A DNA stretch of 60,661 nucleotides from CAIXQW01 sp046049675 (GTDB lineage Bacteria > Bacteroidota > Bacteroidia > Chitinophagales > Chitinophagaceae), in the NCBI GenBank assembly GCA_046049675.1, contig JBJORA010000111.1, forward strand, positions 1 to 60,661, read 5' to 3'. The notes under the pieces were generated by a model that ran no database searches, had not been told where the DNA came from, and was given only the letters and a program-made list of their open reading frames with translations. The position numbers and the translations under genes were made by a program. Shown in pieces: positions 9,290-18,134 of this stretch; the first letter of the stretch is position 1, and each line of letters opens with the position of its first letter.

Positions 9290-10750
9290 CTATTGACCCT
9301 GTGCTAGGCTATATGCTTTAGTGCCAGCCCACATGTTTAATAATTCCAAACTACACACTTTAAACTCAGCAATTAGTTTACCATACAAAGCCATAATGTC
9401 TTGCTGTGTTAAAGGCTTATTGTCTATACTTTCAAATCGAACGCGATACTGATTTACCAGATTGGTATAAATACTACCTTTTGGCCAAACCTGCGTACCA
9501 CGATTGCTGATGGTTACGAGCTTGTACTGGTCACCTTCGCATGTCAAGCATTTATCGGCAACAACCTGTGGTTGCGTAGCACTTTCTACAAAGAAATCAA
9601 CGCCTACAATTTGTTCTTCTTCCATTTCAGCAGTCATAATCAACGGGTTCTTCTCTAATTGAAAAGCCGTTTGTGTCACTGCGGTATTTGGCAACATTGG
9701 TTTTGCGCCATGCTGAGGTGTTTTTCCTAGATTGCCTATAATTGCATTTGCAAAATCTGTTGTGCCGACGCTTGCTGTTTCTTTACTACCAAAGTCGCCA
9801 GTATGTACGCCGTTTTCTAAGGTATACAGCAATGCATTTTCAATTTCAGCGGCGTTATGCATTAGACCTAGGTGGCGTAGCATAGCGATGGCAGATAAAA
9901 GTAGGGCAGTAGGATTAGCAATATTCTTGCCCATAATATCTGGAGCAGTGCCATGTACCGCCTCAAAGATGCAGATGTGGTCGCCAATATTTGCGCTTGG
10001 TGCAAAACCCAATCCGCCAACTAAGCCTGCGCATAAATCGCTTACAATATCGCCTTGCAAATTAGTAAGTACTACCACGTCAAATTCGTGCGGCTTTACC
10101 ACTAGTTTCATGCATAAATCATCTACAATTACATCGTCTGCTTTTAGTTGAGGATACTCTTTGGCAACATTGTAAAACTCTTCAAGAAACAAGCCATCTG
10201 TTATCTTCATGATGTTGGCTTTGTGGCCACAAGTAATACGGCGCGCGCCTTTCTTTACTGCCATTTCAAATGCATAGCGAATCACTTGCAAACTACCAGG
10301 ACGTGTAATAAAACGACGGCACAATGCAACGTCGTGTGTAAGCATATGTTCAATGCCACCGTAGGTATCTTCAATATTTTCGCGCACAATTGTAATATCA
10401 ATTGGAATGCCTGCCTTGCTAAACACAGTATCTACTCCATGCAGTGTTTGAAACACACGCTTGTTGGCGTATGTATTCCATGTTTTACGAGCAGTTACGT
10501 TTACGCTTTTTACACCTTTTCCTTTTGGTGTTTCCATGGGGCCTTTAAGCAAAATGCCTAAGTTTTCAATTGTTGCTTGTGCTTCAGGTGTCATACCATT
10601 GCTAAAGCCTTTATCAAATACCCACTTACCCATGTCAACCACTTCGTAATCAAGCGGCACATTGTTGGCCTTAAAAATACTTAATACGGCGTCCATAATT
10701 TCTGGACCAATACCATCACCTTTTGCTACTGCTATCTTATAATTACTCAT
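9290..10750 (-). CDS. icd: Isocitrate dehydrogenase (NADP-type, long form)
   Basis: The protein has 486 residues. It oxidatively decarboxylates isocitrate to 2-oxoglutarate in the TCA cycle. Family landmarks are GDGIGPEIM near the N-terminus, the substrate-binding RENIEDTYGGIEH, the lysine-bearing GHKANIMK, the metal-binding DVVVLTNLQGDIVSDLCAG and the cofactor-binding EAVHGTAPDIMGKNIANP. A C-terminal extension of about 140 residues after the catalytic core resembles the longer Rickettsia/Thermus-type enzymes. NADP use is inferred from the family. It is a single-gene unit with its own promoter. Confidence 0.95.
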   Translation of the reverse strand: MSNYKIAVAKGDGIGPEIMDAVLSIFKANNVPLDYEVVDMGKWVFDKGFSNGMTPEAQATIENLGILLKGPMETPKGKGVKSVNVTARKTWNTYANKRVFQTLHGVDTVFSKAGIPIDITIVRENIEDTYGGIEHMLTHDVALCRRFITRPGSLQVIRYAFEMAVKKGARRITCGHKANIMKITDGLFLEEFYNVAKEYPQLKADDVIVDDLCMKLVVKPHEFDVVVLTNLQGDIVSDLCAGLVGGLGFAPSANIGDHICIFEAVHGTAPDIMGKNIANPTALLLSAIAMLRHLGLMHNAAEIENALLYTLENGVHTGDFGSKETASVGTTDFANAIIGNLGKTPQHGAKPMLPNTAVTQTAFQLEKNPLIMTAEMEEEQIVGVDFFVESATQPQVVADKCLTCEGDQYKLVTISNRGTQVWPKGSIYTNLVNQYRVRFESIDNKPLTQQDIMALYGKLIAEFKVCSLELLNMWAGTKAYSLAQGQ

Positions 10751-10783
10751 ACGAAATCGAAACTGCCATTATTTGCAGGTTCG

Positions 10784-10813
10784 CGAAGTTAAAAGCCACA
10801 AGCTTAATGGCAA
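10784..10813 (-). promoter_or_regulatory. Promoter of icd
   Basis: The minus strand reads TTG (10813-10811), 19 nt, then TAACTTCG (10791-10784), a TANNTTCG variant of the -7 element. The ATG at 10750 lies 33 nt further on. Confidence 0.6.
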
Positions 10814-10867
10814 TGCTAATATTGTATAATACAGCTAAAATCAACTTAGTATGATACCTGAGGGCAC

Positions 10868-10900
10868 AAAAAAACCAACTCAAATAGAGCTGGTCTTTTT
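10868..10900 (-). terminator. Intrinsic terminator after the lipoprotein gene
   Basis: A 7-bp stem (10875-10881 with 10887-10893, one G-U pair) and a 5-nt loop are flanked by A and T tracts on both sides. On the minus strand a run of T follows the stem, placing it 40-70 nt after the stop of the gene at 10940. The symmetric flanks could also make it bidirectional. Confidence 0.75.
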
Positions 10901-10939
10901 TAGTATTTAAGTGTAATTCCTATGCTTCGTAAATAGTGC

Positions 10940-11488
10940 TTACTGCATTGTTGTTTTACCAGTAAAAGTAACATTTACATTAACCTTGTAATGCTGGTCT
11001 TGATATCTGTGGCCATCATTATCCTTGCGATGCTTGCCTTTTTTGCCATCCTTACTGCCGCCTTTGTTTTGCTTGTCTGGTATACAACCGCCGGCAGCTA
11101 TACCATTTGGCTTGTTCTTATCGCAGTCACCATTGTCACTGTTAGCTTTATCTTGATTGCAGTCGCCATCCTTACCCTTGGCCTCTTGCTCATTGCTAGC
11201 AGAAATAACATCTGTTATTGTTGTAGCCGGCAAAATAGCTGGCGCAGCAATTGTAAGGACATTGCCTTCAAGTGTTACAGTAGCACCACTAGTACCTGCA
11301 TTTGTAATTGCATACGTGTCGTCAGTGTTATCAGTTGGAAGTGTGATTGTAATTTTTTGCCCAGCGGCAAGCGTTACATTTTCTTCTTTTGTAATTAGCG
11401 GCAATTCTTGCCTATTATACATTCCTAATTTACTACAGCTTGCAAATAGTGCAGTGGCCACACACATCGTCAACAATACCTTCTTCAT
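10940..11488 (-). CDS. Lipoprotein with Asp/Asn/Lys- and Cys-rich C-terminal region
   Basis: The protein has 182 residues. A lipoprotein signal (MKKVLLTMCVATALFASC) places the lipidated Cys at residue 18. Residues about 30-95 are a Thr-rich, beta-like region. Residues about 100-165 are highly charged, with repeated GDCNQDK and NGDCDKNKPNG elements and many Asp, Asn, Lys and Gly. The Cys/Asp spacing suggests metal or calcium binding, but I recognise no family. It has its own promoter and terminator. Confidence 0.75.
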   Translation of the reverse strand: MKKVLLTMCVATALFASCSKLGMYNRQELPLITKEENVTLAAGQKITITLPTDNTDDTYAITNAGTSGATVTLEGNVLTIAAPAILPATTITDVISASNEQEAKGKDGDCNQDKANSDNGDCDKNKPNGIAAGGCIPDKQNKGGSKDGKKGKHRKDNDGHRYQDQHYKVNVNVTFTGKTTMQ

Positions 11489-11513
11489 CTTTCTTTTTTT
11501 TGTTTTGTGCTAT

Positions 11514-11521
11514 CAAAGATA
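11514..11521 (-). promoter_or_regulatory. Promoter -7 element of the lipoprotein gene
   Basis: The minus strand reads TATCTTTG, matching TANNTTTG, 25 nt before the ATG at 11488. The leader is A-rich. No clear -33 element is visible. Confidence 0.5.
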
Positions 11522-11635
11522 GCGGTTTAAATTTTGTTTATTAGTAGTAAGACGCGCAGGGCAAGCATCTTCTTTGCTGTATTGTCACATAGCGGTAAAA
11601 AGGTGCTCAAAACGGTAAATTTCTCGTCAAAACAC

Positions 11636-11655
11636 AATATGACGTAGGTCATATT
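11636..11655. promoter_or_regulatory. Perfect palindrome, candidate operator
   Basis: AATATGAC, a 4-nt centre GTAG, then GTCATATT: two perfect 8-bp arms. It lies 41 nt upstream of the ATG at 11697 in the divergent intergenic region. The arm length and 4-nt centre resemble binding sites of Crp/Fnr-type or other dimeric regulators; which one is unknown. Confidence 0.45.
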
Positions 11656-11696
11656 CGTTTAAGTAGTTCTAAATTCACAATTAAAAGGGGAAAATT

Positions 11697-12611
11697 ATGA
11701 AAAAGACACTTGCATTACTGTTACTACTATCGTTTGTTCAACCGCCACGGAGTATGGCTTGCTGTATGGGAGAGAATTATAGTGCTTACTTTGGTCTCAG
11801 TTATTTTAGTGCAAATGGCATACGTTTTATGACGGCGCATTCCCTACCTAAAAATGCGCAATTTTGCGAATGGCTTTTTTATCCTGACGCAAAAGGTCAA
11901 GATAGTTTATATGAAAATGTTGTTGATATGCCAAGTATTGCTCCTAATTCGTTCGTCCATCGCTTTAGTGATACTAGTAGAATCTACAACAAACTATTTG
12001 TTAGAAACCATACAATTGCGGGAATAAAGCGATCAGTTAGAGTTTTACCACGTGTTGATATTGAAATAAAGGATGCAAGCTGTATAGCAGAGATGCATAA
12101 CCTTAGAGTAAAGTTAAAGGCAACTAGTATTCAAGGCGTGTACCTTAAATGTTTGCTGGTCTCAACGGACGTATATGATGAGCAAGTAATACATAATCTA
12201 AGCAAATTTGGTGCTTCAGCTCAGCATATTAACTACTTTACGTTTGCTAGCGAAGAAGATGTCTTTAACAACTTCGAAGCCACCATCTACAACGCCGACC
12301 AATTTGTTAGACATGAGATTCAAATCGTCAATATTTTTGGAGAGATTGTTTATAGCCAAGAGGTTAAACCAGAAAACCTTAATGTAGAAGTGTATCCAAC
12401 TCAGGTTCAATCAGTACTCAATATTCGCACAGCCCTAACAGCAAAAGCTTATAGCATCGTTAGTCAAAATGGCTCACCTGCTGCAAGTGGCGTCATTGCA
12501 GGTAATTACCAAAGGTTAGATGTAAGCAACCTCAGCCCTGGATTTTATATGATATGCCTTTACAACGACGGTACGCTGCTTGGCACACGCAAGTTTATTA
12601 AAACCAACTAG
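11697..12611 (+). CDS. Hypothetical secreted protein with T9SS type A sorting domain
   Basis: The protein has 304 residues and the start is supported by a purine-rich AAAAGGGGAAAA just upstream. A signal peptide covers about 1-22. The middle (about 25-225) is unrecognised and contains several cysteines. The last 75 residues form a T9SS type A sorting domain: VEVYPTQVQSVLNI, a turn, LSPGFYMICLYNDG and a final GTRKFIKTN. It is therefore likely exported across the outer membrane by the type IX system. A palindrome upstream may regulate it. Confidence 0.8.
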   Translation: MKKTLALLLLLSFVQPPRSMACCMGENYSAYFGLSYFSANGIRFMTAHSLPKNAQFCEWLFYPDAKGQDSLYENVVDMPSIAPNSFVHRFSDTSRIYNKLFVRNHTIAGIKRSVRVLPRVDIEIKDASCIAEMHNLRVKLKATSIQGVYLKCLLVSTDVYDEQVIHNLSKFGASAQHINYFTFASEEDVFNNFEATIYNADQFVRHEIQIVNIFGEIVYSQEVKPENLNVEVYPTQVQSVLNIRTALTAKAYSIVSQNGSPAASGVIAGNYQRLDVSNLSPGFYMICLYNDGTLLGTRKFIKTN

Positions 12612-12658
12612 CTAGGTCTTTTTTAGCCTCCCAAAAGCATAGTTTATAAGGAAAATTT

Positions 12659-12689
12659 TTTGTTAATAGCCGTACTTCGCTTACCTTGA
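12659..12689 (+). promoter_or_regulatory. Promoter of cphA
   Basis: TTTG (12659-12662), 19 nt, then TACCTTGA (12682-12689), one to two mismatches from TANNTTTG. The ATG at 12712 lies 22 nt downstream. Confidence 0.5.
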
Positions 12690-12711
12690 GCGTCTCTAAA
12701 AACGCAGTGTA

Positions 12712-15339
12712 ATGAAGATACAAGACTTAAAGGTAATGAAGGGGCCAAACTATTGGAGCGTTAAGCGCATGAAGCTTATCGTGATGATATTAGATATTGA
12801 GGACCTCGAAGAAAAGCCAACCAATAAGATACCAGGTTTTCATGAGCGCATTATGACGATGTTTCCAAGCATGCAAAAACACCGTTGCAGCAAAGGCGTA
12901 CCGGGTGGCTTTTTTATGCGTGTAGAAGAAGGTACTTGGATGGGTCACGTCATTGAGCACATTGCCTTAGAGATACAAACCATGGCTGGTATGGAAACTG
13001 GTTTTGGTCGCACACGTGGTACTGGTCAGCCCGGCGTTTACCATGTTGTTTTTAGTTATGTAGAAGAGGCCGCTGGCAAGTATGCAGCAAAAGCAGCAGT
13101 AGATATTGCTCAAGCCTTGATTGATGGAAACGATTACGATCTTGCCAAATGTATTCAGGACTTGCGCGAGATACGCGAAGAGGTTCGCCTCGGGCCAAGC
13201 ACAGGTAGCCTTGTACAAGAAGCAGCTAACAGAGGCATTCCATGGATTAGATTAAACCGCAATAGCTTAGTGCAACTTGGTTATGGCATCAATCAACGTC
13301 GCATACAAGCTACTATTGCCAGCACAACTAGCCATATTAGTGTAGAAATTGCTTGCGATAAAGAAGATACAAAAAATTTACTTGAGGCTGCAGAAGTTCC
13401 TGTACCGCGCGGTCGTCTCATTCGTACCGAAGAAGAATTGAAAAATGCCATTGCGGCGATAAAGTATCCTGTGGTGCTTAAGCCTATCAATGGCAATCAT
13501 GGAAGAGGCGCTACAACCAATATTACAGATTGGGATAGTGCAGTATTAGCGTTTAATATTGCTAAAGAGCACAGCCGCACAATTATTTGTGAGAAGTTTA
13601 TTACTGGCTACGACTTTAGAGTACTAGTCATCAATCATAAATTTATTGCAGCTGCAAAGCGCACACCTGCTTGTGTGACTGGTGATGGAAAAAGTACCAT
13701 CAAAGAACTTATTGATATTGTAAATGCCGACCCACGTCGCGGCTATGGCCACGAAAAGGTTTTAACGCAAATCAAAATTGACGCTGTTACCAATAAGATT
13801 TTGGAGGACAAGCAATATACACTCGATACTGTAATTGCAAAAGATGAAGTATTAATGCTAAAACCAACTGCTAATCTTAGCACAGGTGGTACTAGTACAG
13901 ATGTGACAGACTTTGTGCATCCAAACAATATTTTTCTTGCGGAGCGTATTAGCCGTATTGTTGGTTTAGATATCTGTGGTATCGATATTATGGCAAGCGA
14001 CCTAAGCACGCCGCTTGAAGAAAATGGCGGTGCAGTGCTAGAAGTAAATGCTGCACCTGGTTTTAGAATGCACATAGAGCCGGCCGAAGGTTTGCCGCGC
14101 AATGTTGCAGAGCCTGTGATAGATATGCTGTATCCTCCGGGCAGCACGAGTAGAATTCCTATTATTGCTGTAAGCGGCACCAATGGCAAAACCACAACAA
14201 CACGTCTTACTGCACATTTGGTAAAGAACATGGGCTTCAAGGTTGGTTTTACAACCAGCGACGGTGTATACATTCAAAACCAAATGCTGATGAAAGGCGA
14301 TTGTACAGGGCCTGTTAGTGCGGAGTTTGTGCTAAAAGATCCAACAGTGGAATTTGCAGTTTTAGAATGTGCACGTGGTGGAATTCTAAAGGCTGGCCTT
14401 GGTTTTCATCGTTGCGACATCGCCATTGTAACCAATATTAGTGCCGATCATCTTGGTCTTGGTGGAATCGACACGCTAGAGCAATTGGCGCGCGTAAAAG
14501 CGGTTGTGCCAAAATCGGTATTGCCAGGCGGTCATGCCATTTTAAATGCCGACGACGACCTTGTGTACGAAATGCATAAGGAACTCGATTGTAAGGTTTC
14601 TTACTTTAGTATGGATCCAAAAAATCCACGCTTAGAAGAGCATCTAAAGGGCAATGGTATTGCAGCAGTGTACGATAAAGAAACAGATTTCATCTACATC
14701 TGCAAAGGTGCATGGAAGATTCGTGTAGAAAAAGCACATGATATTCCATTAACACAAGGTGGTCGTGCTTTGTTTAATGTACAAAATATTATGCCAGCTG
14801 TTTTAGCGGGTTATCTGCGCGGTTTTAGTGTAGAAGATATCAAGCAAGCATTACAAACCTTTATTCCTGGTAATGCGCAAACGCCAGGCCGTATGAACTT
14901 GTTTAAGTTCCGCAACTTCGAATTACTTGCCGACTATGCGCACAATCCTGCAGGATTTAATGTATTAAAAGCTTATGTAGATAAAGTTGAAGCAACTAAA
15001 AAAGTTGGTATCATTAGTGGTACAGGCGACAGACGCGACGAAGATATTAAAGAACTAGGTCGTATCAGTGCAAGTACTTTTGACGAGATTATTATTCGTC
15101 AGGATAAACACTTGCGCGGACGTACCGAACAAGAAATCATCGATTTACTAATGGAAGGTATTCGTGAAGTAAATGCCGATGTGCCTGTAAAAGTAATCGT
15201 CAAAGAAAGCGAGGCTCTAGACTATGCTGTGCGCAATGCCGTAAAGGGTAGCTTTATCACCATTTGTAGCGATGTAGTTCCACTTGCATTAGATCAAATT
15301 ATGCAATACAAAAACGAAGACGACTTAGGTAAGTTATAG
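12712..15339 (+). CDS. cphA: Cyanophycin synthetase
   Basis: The protein has 875 residues, the usual CphA1 length. It builds cyanophycin, a poly-aspartate chain with arginine side groups, using ATP; it serves as a nitrogen store. Residues 1-160 are the N-terminal domain. An ATP-grasp domain spans about 210-480 (VVLKPINGNHGRG, AVLEVNAAPGFRMH). A Mur-ligase-like domain follows, with the P-loop VSGTNGKTTTTR at about 486-497, ISADHLGLGG, and LLADYAHNPAGF near the C-terminal part. No cyanophycinase or isoaspartyl dipeptidase lies nearby. It is transcribed alone, convergent with the gene at 15431. Confidence 0.94.
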   Translation: MKIQDLKVMKGPNYWSVKRMKLIVMILDIEDLEEKPTNKIPGFHERIMTMFPSMQKHRCSKGVPGGFFMRVEEGTWMGHVIEHIALEIQTMAGMETGFGRTRGTGQPGVYHVVFSYVEEAAGKYAAKAAVDIAQALIDGNDYDLAKCIQDLREIREEVRLGPSTGSLVQEAANRGIPWIRLNRNSLVQLGYGINQRRIQATIASTTSHISVEIACDKEDTKNLLEAAEVPVPRGRLIRTEEELKNAIAAIKYPVVLKPINGNHGRGATTNITDWDSAVLAFNIAKEHSRTIICEKFITGYDFRVLVINHKFIAAAKRTPACVTGDGKSTIKELIDIVNADPRRGYGHEKVLTQIKIDAVTNKILEDKQYTLDTVIAKDEVLMLKPTANLSTGGTSTDVTDFVHPNNIFLAERISRIVGLDICGIDIMASDLSTPLEENGGAVLEVNAAPGFRMHIEPAEGLPRNVAEPVIDMLYPPGSTSRIPIIAVSGTNGKTTTTRLTAHLVKNMGFKVGFTTSDGVYIQNQMLMKGDCTGPVSAEFVLKDPTVEFAVLECARGGILKAGLGFHRCDIAIVTNISADHLGLGGIDTLEQLARVKAVVPKSVLPGGHAILNADDDLVYEMHKELDCKVSYFSMDPKNPRLEEHLKGNGIAAVYDKETDFIYICKGAWKIRVEKAHDIPLTQGGRALFNVQNIMPAVLAGYLRGFSVEDIKQALQTFIPGNAQTPGRMNLFKFRNFELLADYAHNPAGFNVLKAYVDKVEATKKVGIISGTGDRRDEDIKELGRISASTFDEIIIRQDKHLRGRTEQEIIDLLMEGIREVNADVPVKVIVKESEALDYAVRNAVKGSFITICSDVVPLALDQIMQYKNEDDLGKL

Positions 15340-15430
15340 AACTTACTAAACAATTACTTATTGGACCATAACTGCTTTAGCTGCTTGCTTGGTCAGTAGG
15401 GCAATGGACTTACTTGTTTAGTCAGTACTA

Positions 15431-15976
15431 TTAATAGTAACTAAACACTAAATCCTTATCGGCTTCTATAGCTTTGTTGAACGCAAATTCAAAATCTGCT
15501 TTGGCTTCCTGATACTCTTCATCGGTTGCGCCTTTCCAAGCAGGTGCACCTAAAAAGTATTCTTTTGCCTCAAGTAGGTTTACCTTTTCTATACTATGTA
15601 TGATTGGTAAGCCATGCACCATTGGCACAGGCATAAACAAATGCGATTCTAAGTTAAGTTGCTTAAAATACTTTTCGTTAAAGTCGTCGCTTGGGGCATA
15701 AATCTGTTCCCCAAAGCCCAAGACTATTTTTTCGTAGATATACATATACATCAAGGGCAAATCTGCATAAGCCGCTTTGCCATTAATAATATCTAGCAAA
15801 ACGTGTTTTGCACTTTTATTTTCAGATAACTGATCTTCAAATTCATCGTCAAGATAGTCAAGATGACCAGCAAGTTTTTGCAATAATTTTTGTGCTAGCA
15901 ATTTATTCTTGCAACCAAAGGTTTTAGCTACGTGCTCGCCATCTGTAATATATGCATTGACAAATTTTTCTACCAT
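15431..15976 (-). CDS. Hypothetical acidic cytoplasmic protein
   Basis: The protein has 181 residues, with no signal peptide and no membrane helix. It is rich in Glu, Asp, Leu and Tyr and predicted mostly helical. I recognise no family with confidence. It is a single gene between cphA (convergent) and tRNA-Arg, and its promoter element at 15985 supports that it is expressed. Confidence 0.7.
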   Translation of the reverse strand: MVEKFVNAYITDGEHVAKTFGCKNKLLAQKLLQKLAGHLDYLDDEFEDQLSENKSAKHVLLDIINGKAAYADLPLMYMYIYEKIVLGFGEQIYAPSDDFNEKYFKQLNLESHLFMPVPMVHGLPIIHSIEKVNLLEAKEYFLGAPAWKGATDEEYQEAKADFEFAFNKAIEADKDLVFSYY

Positions 15977-15984
15977 GTTGTGTG

Positions 15985-15992
15985 CAAAGGTA
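15985..15992 (-). promoter_or_regulatory. Promoter -7 element (TACCTTTG)
   Basis: The minus strand reads TACCTTTG, ending 8 nt before the ATG at 15976. The leader would be nearly absent. Confidence 0.55.
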
Positions 15993-16047
15993 GAAATTTA
16001 GTGGCACAAGTATTAGCTAATGATTGATTTGGTAAAAGAGAAATTAG

Positions 16048-16119
16048 TGACTTTGCTAGGAATCGAACCTAGACCAAGAGCTCCGGAAACTCTCATACTA
16101 TCCATTATACTACAAAGCC
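16048..16119 (-). tRNA. tRNA-Arg (anticodon CCG)
   Basis: The cloverleaf can be folded by eye. The acceptor stem is GGCTTTG with CAAAGTC (one G-U pair). The anticodon stem is AGAGT with GCTCT around loop TTCCGGA, giving anticodon CCG (codon CGG, arginine). The T arm is CTAGG-TTCGATT-CCTAG. The discriminator is A and CCA is not encoded. Length is 72 nt. Confidence 0.93.
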
Positions 16120-16156
16120 AGTTAGTGCAAATATACAAACAATTGCAGCAGCCCTA

Positions 16157-16708
16157 TTATTTTACACTTTTCAAAAGGTCTGCAAATGCTTGCAAATCGG
16201 GTAATACAATGTCGGCTTTACTATTACTGCCGCTTTTTGTTGTTTCTACAAAAATAGTGTGCATGCCAGCATTAATGCCAAAGTCAATATCGCTTTCGTT
16301 GTTGCCTACCATAATGCTTTTGGCAAAATCTATGTCACTAAATTCTTCGGCTGCTTTTAAGGCCATGCCTATATTGGGTTTGCGCATAAGCGCATCGCTT
16401 TCTACATCTGGGGCAAAATAAATAGCGTCAATTTTGGCGCCAGCCTCTTGCATTTTGGCTAAAAGTTCTGCGTGAATTTCATGTAATGTCGCCTCAGTAA
16501 TAATGCCTCTGCCAACGCAGCGTTGGTTAGTAGCAATCACAGTTTTACCAAAATAATTATTCAAGCAAGCAACTGCATCTGCAGCGTACGGATATACGAC
16601 TAGTTGTTCTACGCTTCTAACATAGTCGCCGTCAATTTCTTCGTTGATTACACCATCTCTATCTAAGAACAGTGTCCAAGAGTTATCTATGTGTTTTAAC
16701 CAATCCAT
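16157..16708 (-). CDS. gmhB: D-glycero-D-manno-heptose 1,7-bisphosphate 7-phosphatase
   Basis: The protein has 183 residues, a HAD-superfamily phosphatase of the histidinol-phosphatase type. It removes the 7-phosphate from heptose 1,7-bisphosphate. The HAD motif is FLDRDGVINEE at about 14-24, followed by VIATNQRCVGRG, RKPNIGMALKA and MVGNNESDIDFGINAGM. Its start overlaps the end of hddC by 13 bp, so it is the third gene of the heptose operon. A related HAD substrate is possible, but the operon context favours heptose. Confidence 0.88.
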   Translation of the reverse strand: MDWLKHIDNSWTLFLDRDGVINEEIDGDYVRSVEQLVVYPYAADAVACLNNYFGKTVIATNQRCVGRGIITEATLHEIHAELLAKMQEAGAKIDAIYFAPDVESDALMRKPNIGMALKAAEEFSDIDFAKSIMVGNNESDIDFGINAGMHTIFVETTKSGSNSKADIVLPDLQAFADLLKSVK

Positions 16709-17418
16709 GTTTGCAATAGCTGTGGTAGTTCTGTATTAGCAATTTCATAGTCTTCTGGTATGCCAATATCAATAAAATACGCATCGCTTTCATAGCCGTA
16801 TAGTTGATGATTAAACTCGGCAGCGTTTACCATATAGTCTTGTTCAAAACCAAATTTCTGCGGGAAGTTTATGGCTAGCAATGCATTGCGATTTATGATA
16901 TACACACCGCCATTAATTAAACCTGATTCGCATGCTTGCTTCTCTGCAAATTCTGTAATTTGCTTAGTGGCATCAATCTTTACTGTACCATAACGATCAA
17001 AATTGCTTAGTGGCTTCAAGGCCATACTCATTGCACAAGCTTTTGCACTATGAAATTCGGCCATCGCTTGTACATCAATGGAAAACATCGTGTCGCCGTT
17101 AACCACCAAAACACTATCAGTGACGCAATGCTGCAATGCATATACAATTGCGCCGCCAGTGCCTAGTGGTTCTTTTTCTACCACAAACTCACTTTCTATT
17201 TGGCTATGCTCGGTTACCCATGCAACAACTTGCTCGCTTAAGTGCCCAAGACTGTACACAATGCGCGTAATACCTTGTGCTTCTAAATACCTTAACAAGT
17301 AATGCAAAAAGGGTAGGCCAGCAATGTCTGCTAAGCATTTGGGTTTATCTGCAATAACGGTGGCGAGCCTCGTGCCTTTACCGCCTGCGAGAATAATACA
17401 TTCTGTTACCTTACTCAC
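16696..17418 (-). CDS. hddC: Heptose 1-phosphate guanylyltransferase-like nucleotidyltransferase
   Basis: The frame is open from 17463, but the GTG at 17418 is chosen: it lies one base after the gmhA stop and gives an N-terminus typical of the family (SKVTECIILAGGKGTRL). The product is 240 residues. Landmarks are AGGKGTRL, KPKCLADIAGLPFL, VVNGDTMFSID, GLINGGVYI and a C-terminal FIDIGIPEDY. Family members activate sugar 1-phosphates with NTP. Between gmhA and gmhB, D-glycero-alpha-D-manno-heptose 1-phosphate is the probable substrate; GTP use is inferred. Confidence 0.82.
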   Translation of the reverse strand: MSKVTECIILAGGKGTRLATVIADKPKCLADIAGLPFLHYLLRYLEAQGITRIVYSLGHLSEQVVAWVTEHSQIESEFVVEKEPLGTGGAIVYALQHCVTDSVLVVNGDTMFSIDVQAMAEFHSAKACAMSMALKPLSNFDRYGTVKIDATKQITEFAEKQACESGLINGGVYIINRNALLAINFPQKFGFEQDYMVNAAEFNHQLYGYESDAYFIDIGIPEDYEIANTELPQLLQTWIG

Positions 17419-17419
17419 A

Positions 17420-17989
17420 CTAAAACAATTGCTCTTCGACAAGTTCGCAAATGATATGGCCAATTAAAATGTGGCATTCCTGAATACGAGGCGTGTCTTT
17501 GCTCGGCACCTTTATAGCAAAGTTACTAAGGCCGGCCATTGTGCCACCACCTTCGCCAGTGAGGCTTACACTTGTAATACCGTTAGCCTGCGCTACTTGC
17601 AAAGCGTTGATAATATTTTTGCTATTGCCACTCGTACTTATACCAAAAAGCACATCGCCTTTGTTGCCAATGCCTTCTAACAAGCGGCTATATACAAACT
17701 CATAACCATAGTCGTTGCCCACTGCCGTCAAGTAACTTGTATTCACATGAAGGGCCTCACTCGGCAATGCTTTTCTATCTTTATAAAAACGACCGCTAAA
17801 TTCCGCTGCAAGGTGTTGTGCGTCCGCTGCGCTGCCGCCGTTACCACAAAAAAGAACTTTATTACCTGCCTTAAATGCAGCCACGCATATATCTACCACC
17901 GCCTGGATGGTGCTGATAGTTTCTTCGTTTTGCATTAACGCCGTTTTGGTGTCAATGCTTGTTTGCATTATTTGTGCAATTTTACTCAT
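17420..17989 (-). CDS. gmhA: Sedoheptulose 7-phosphate isomerase
   Basis: The protein has 189 residues, the usual GmhA length. It converts sedoheptulose 7-phosphate to D-glycero-D-manno-heptose 7-phosphate, the first step of heptose synthesis. The SIS domain shows VLFCGNGGSAADAQHLAAEF, the loop GISTSGNSKN, SLTGEGGG, and C-terminal IQECHILIGHIICELVE carrying the conserved Glu and His. It leads the operon gmhA-hddC-gmhB, divergent from the epimerase/reductase operon. Confidence 0.94.
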   Translation of the reverse strand: MSKIAQIMQTSIDTKTALMQNEETISTIQAVVDICVAAFKAGNKVLFCGNGGSAADAQHLAAEFSGRFYKDRKALPSEALHVNTSYLTAVGNDYGYEFVYSRLLEGIGNKGDVLFGISTSGNSKNIINALQVAQANGITSVSLTGEGGGTMAGLSNFAIKVPSKDTPRIQECHILIGHIICELVEEQLF

Positions 17990-18120
17990 CTATTGAATTA
18001 GCTTGTGGGCTGCAATTTATGCTTTTTTTGCCTACTAGTTGCTGCAAAGGCCTTGCAATTGATAACTGATAAAGCAATTGTTGATAGCGCTGAGGCTACA
18101 CTTTAAAGCTTATTTTTTAC

Positions 18121-18128
18121 TAACTTCG
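18121..18128 (+). promoter_or_regulatory. Promoter -7 element (TAACTTCG) of the epimerase operon
   Basis: TAACTTCG, the TANNTTCG variant also seen before icd, ends 6 nt before the ATG at 18135. The transcript would start at or next to the ATG. Confidence 0.5.
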
Positions 18129-18134
18129 CCCAGC

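Noticed and set aside
15345..15422. ACTAAACAA and TTGTTTAGT inverted repeat between cphA and the convergent gene
   Set aside because: The 60-nt loop is long and no T tract follows; I could not support a terminator or mobile-element end.
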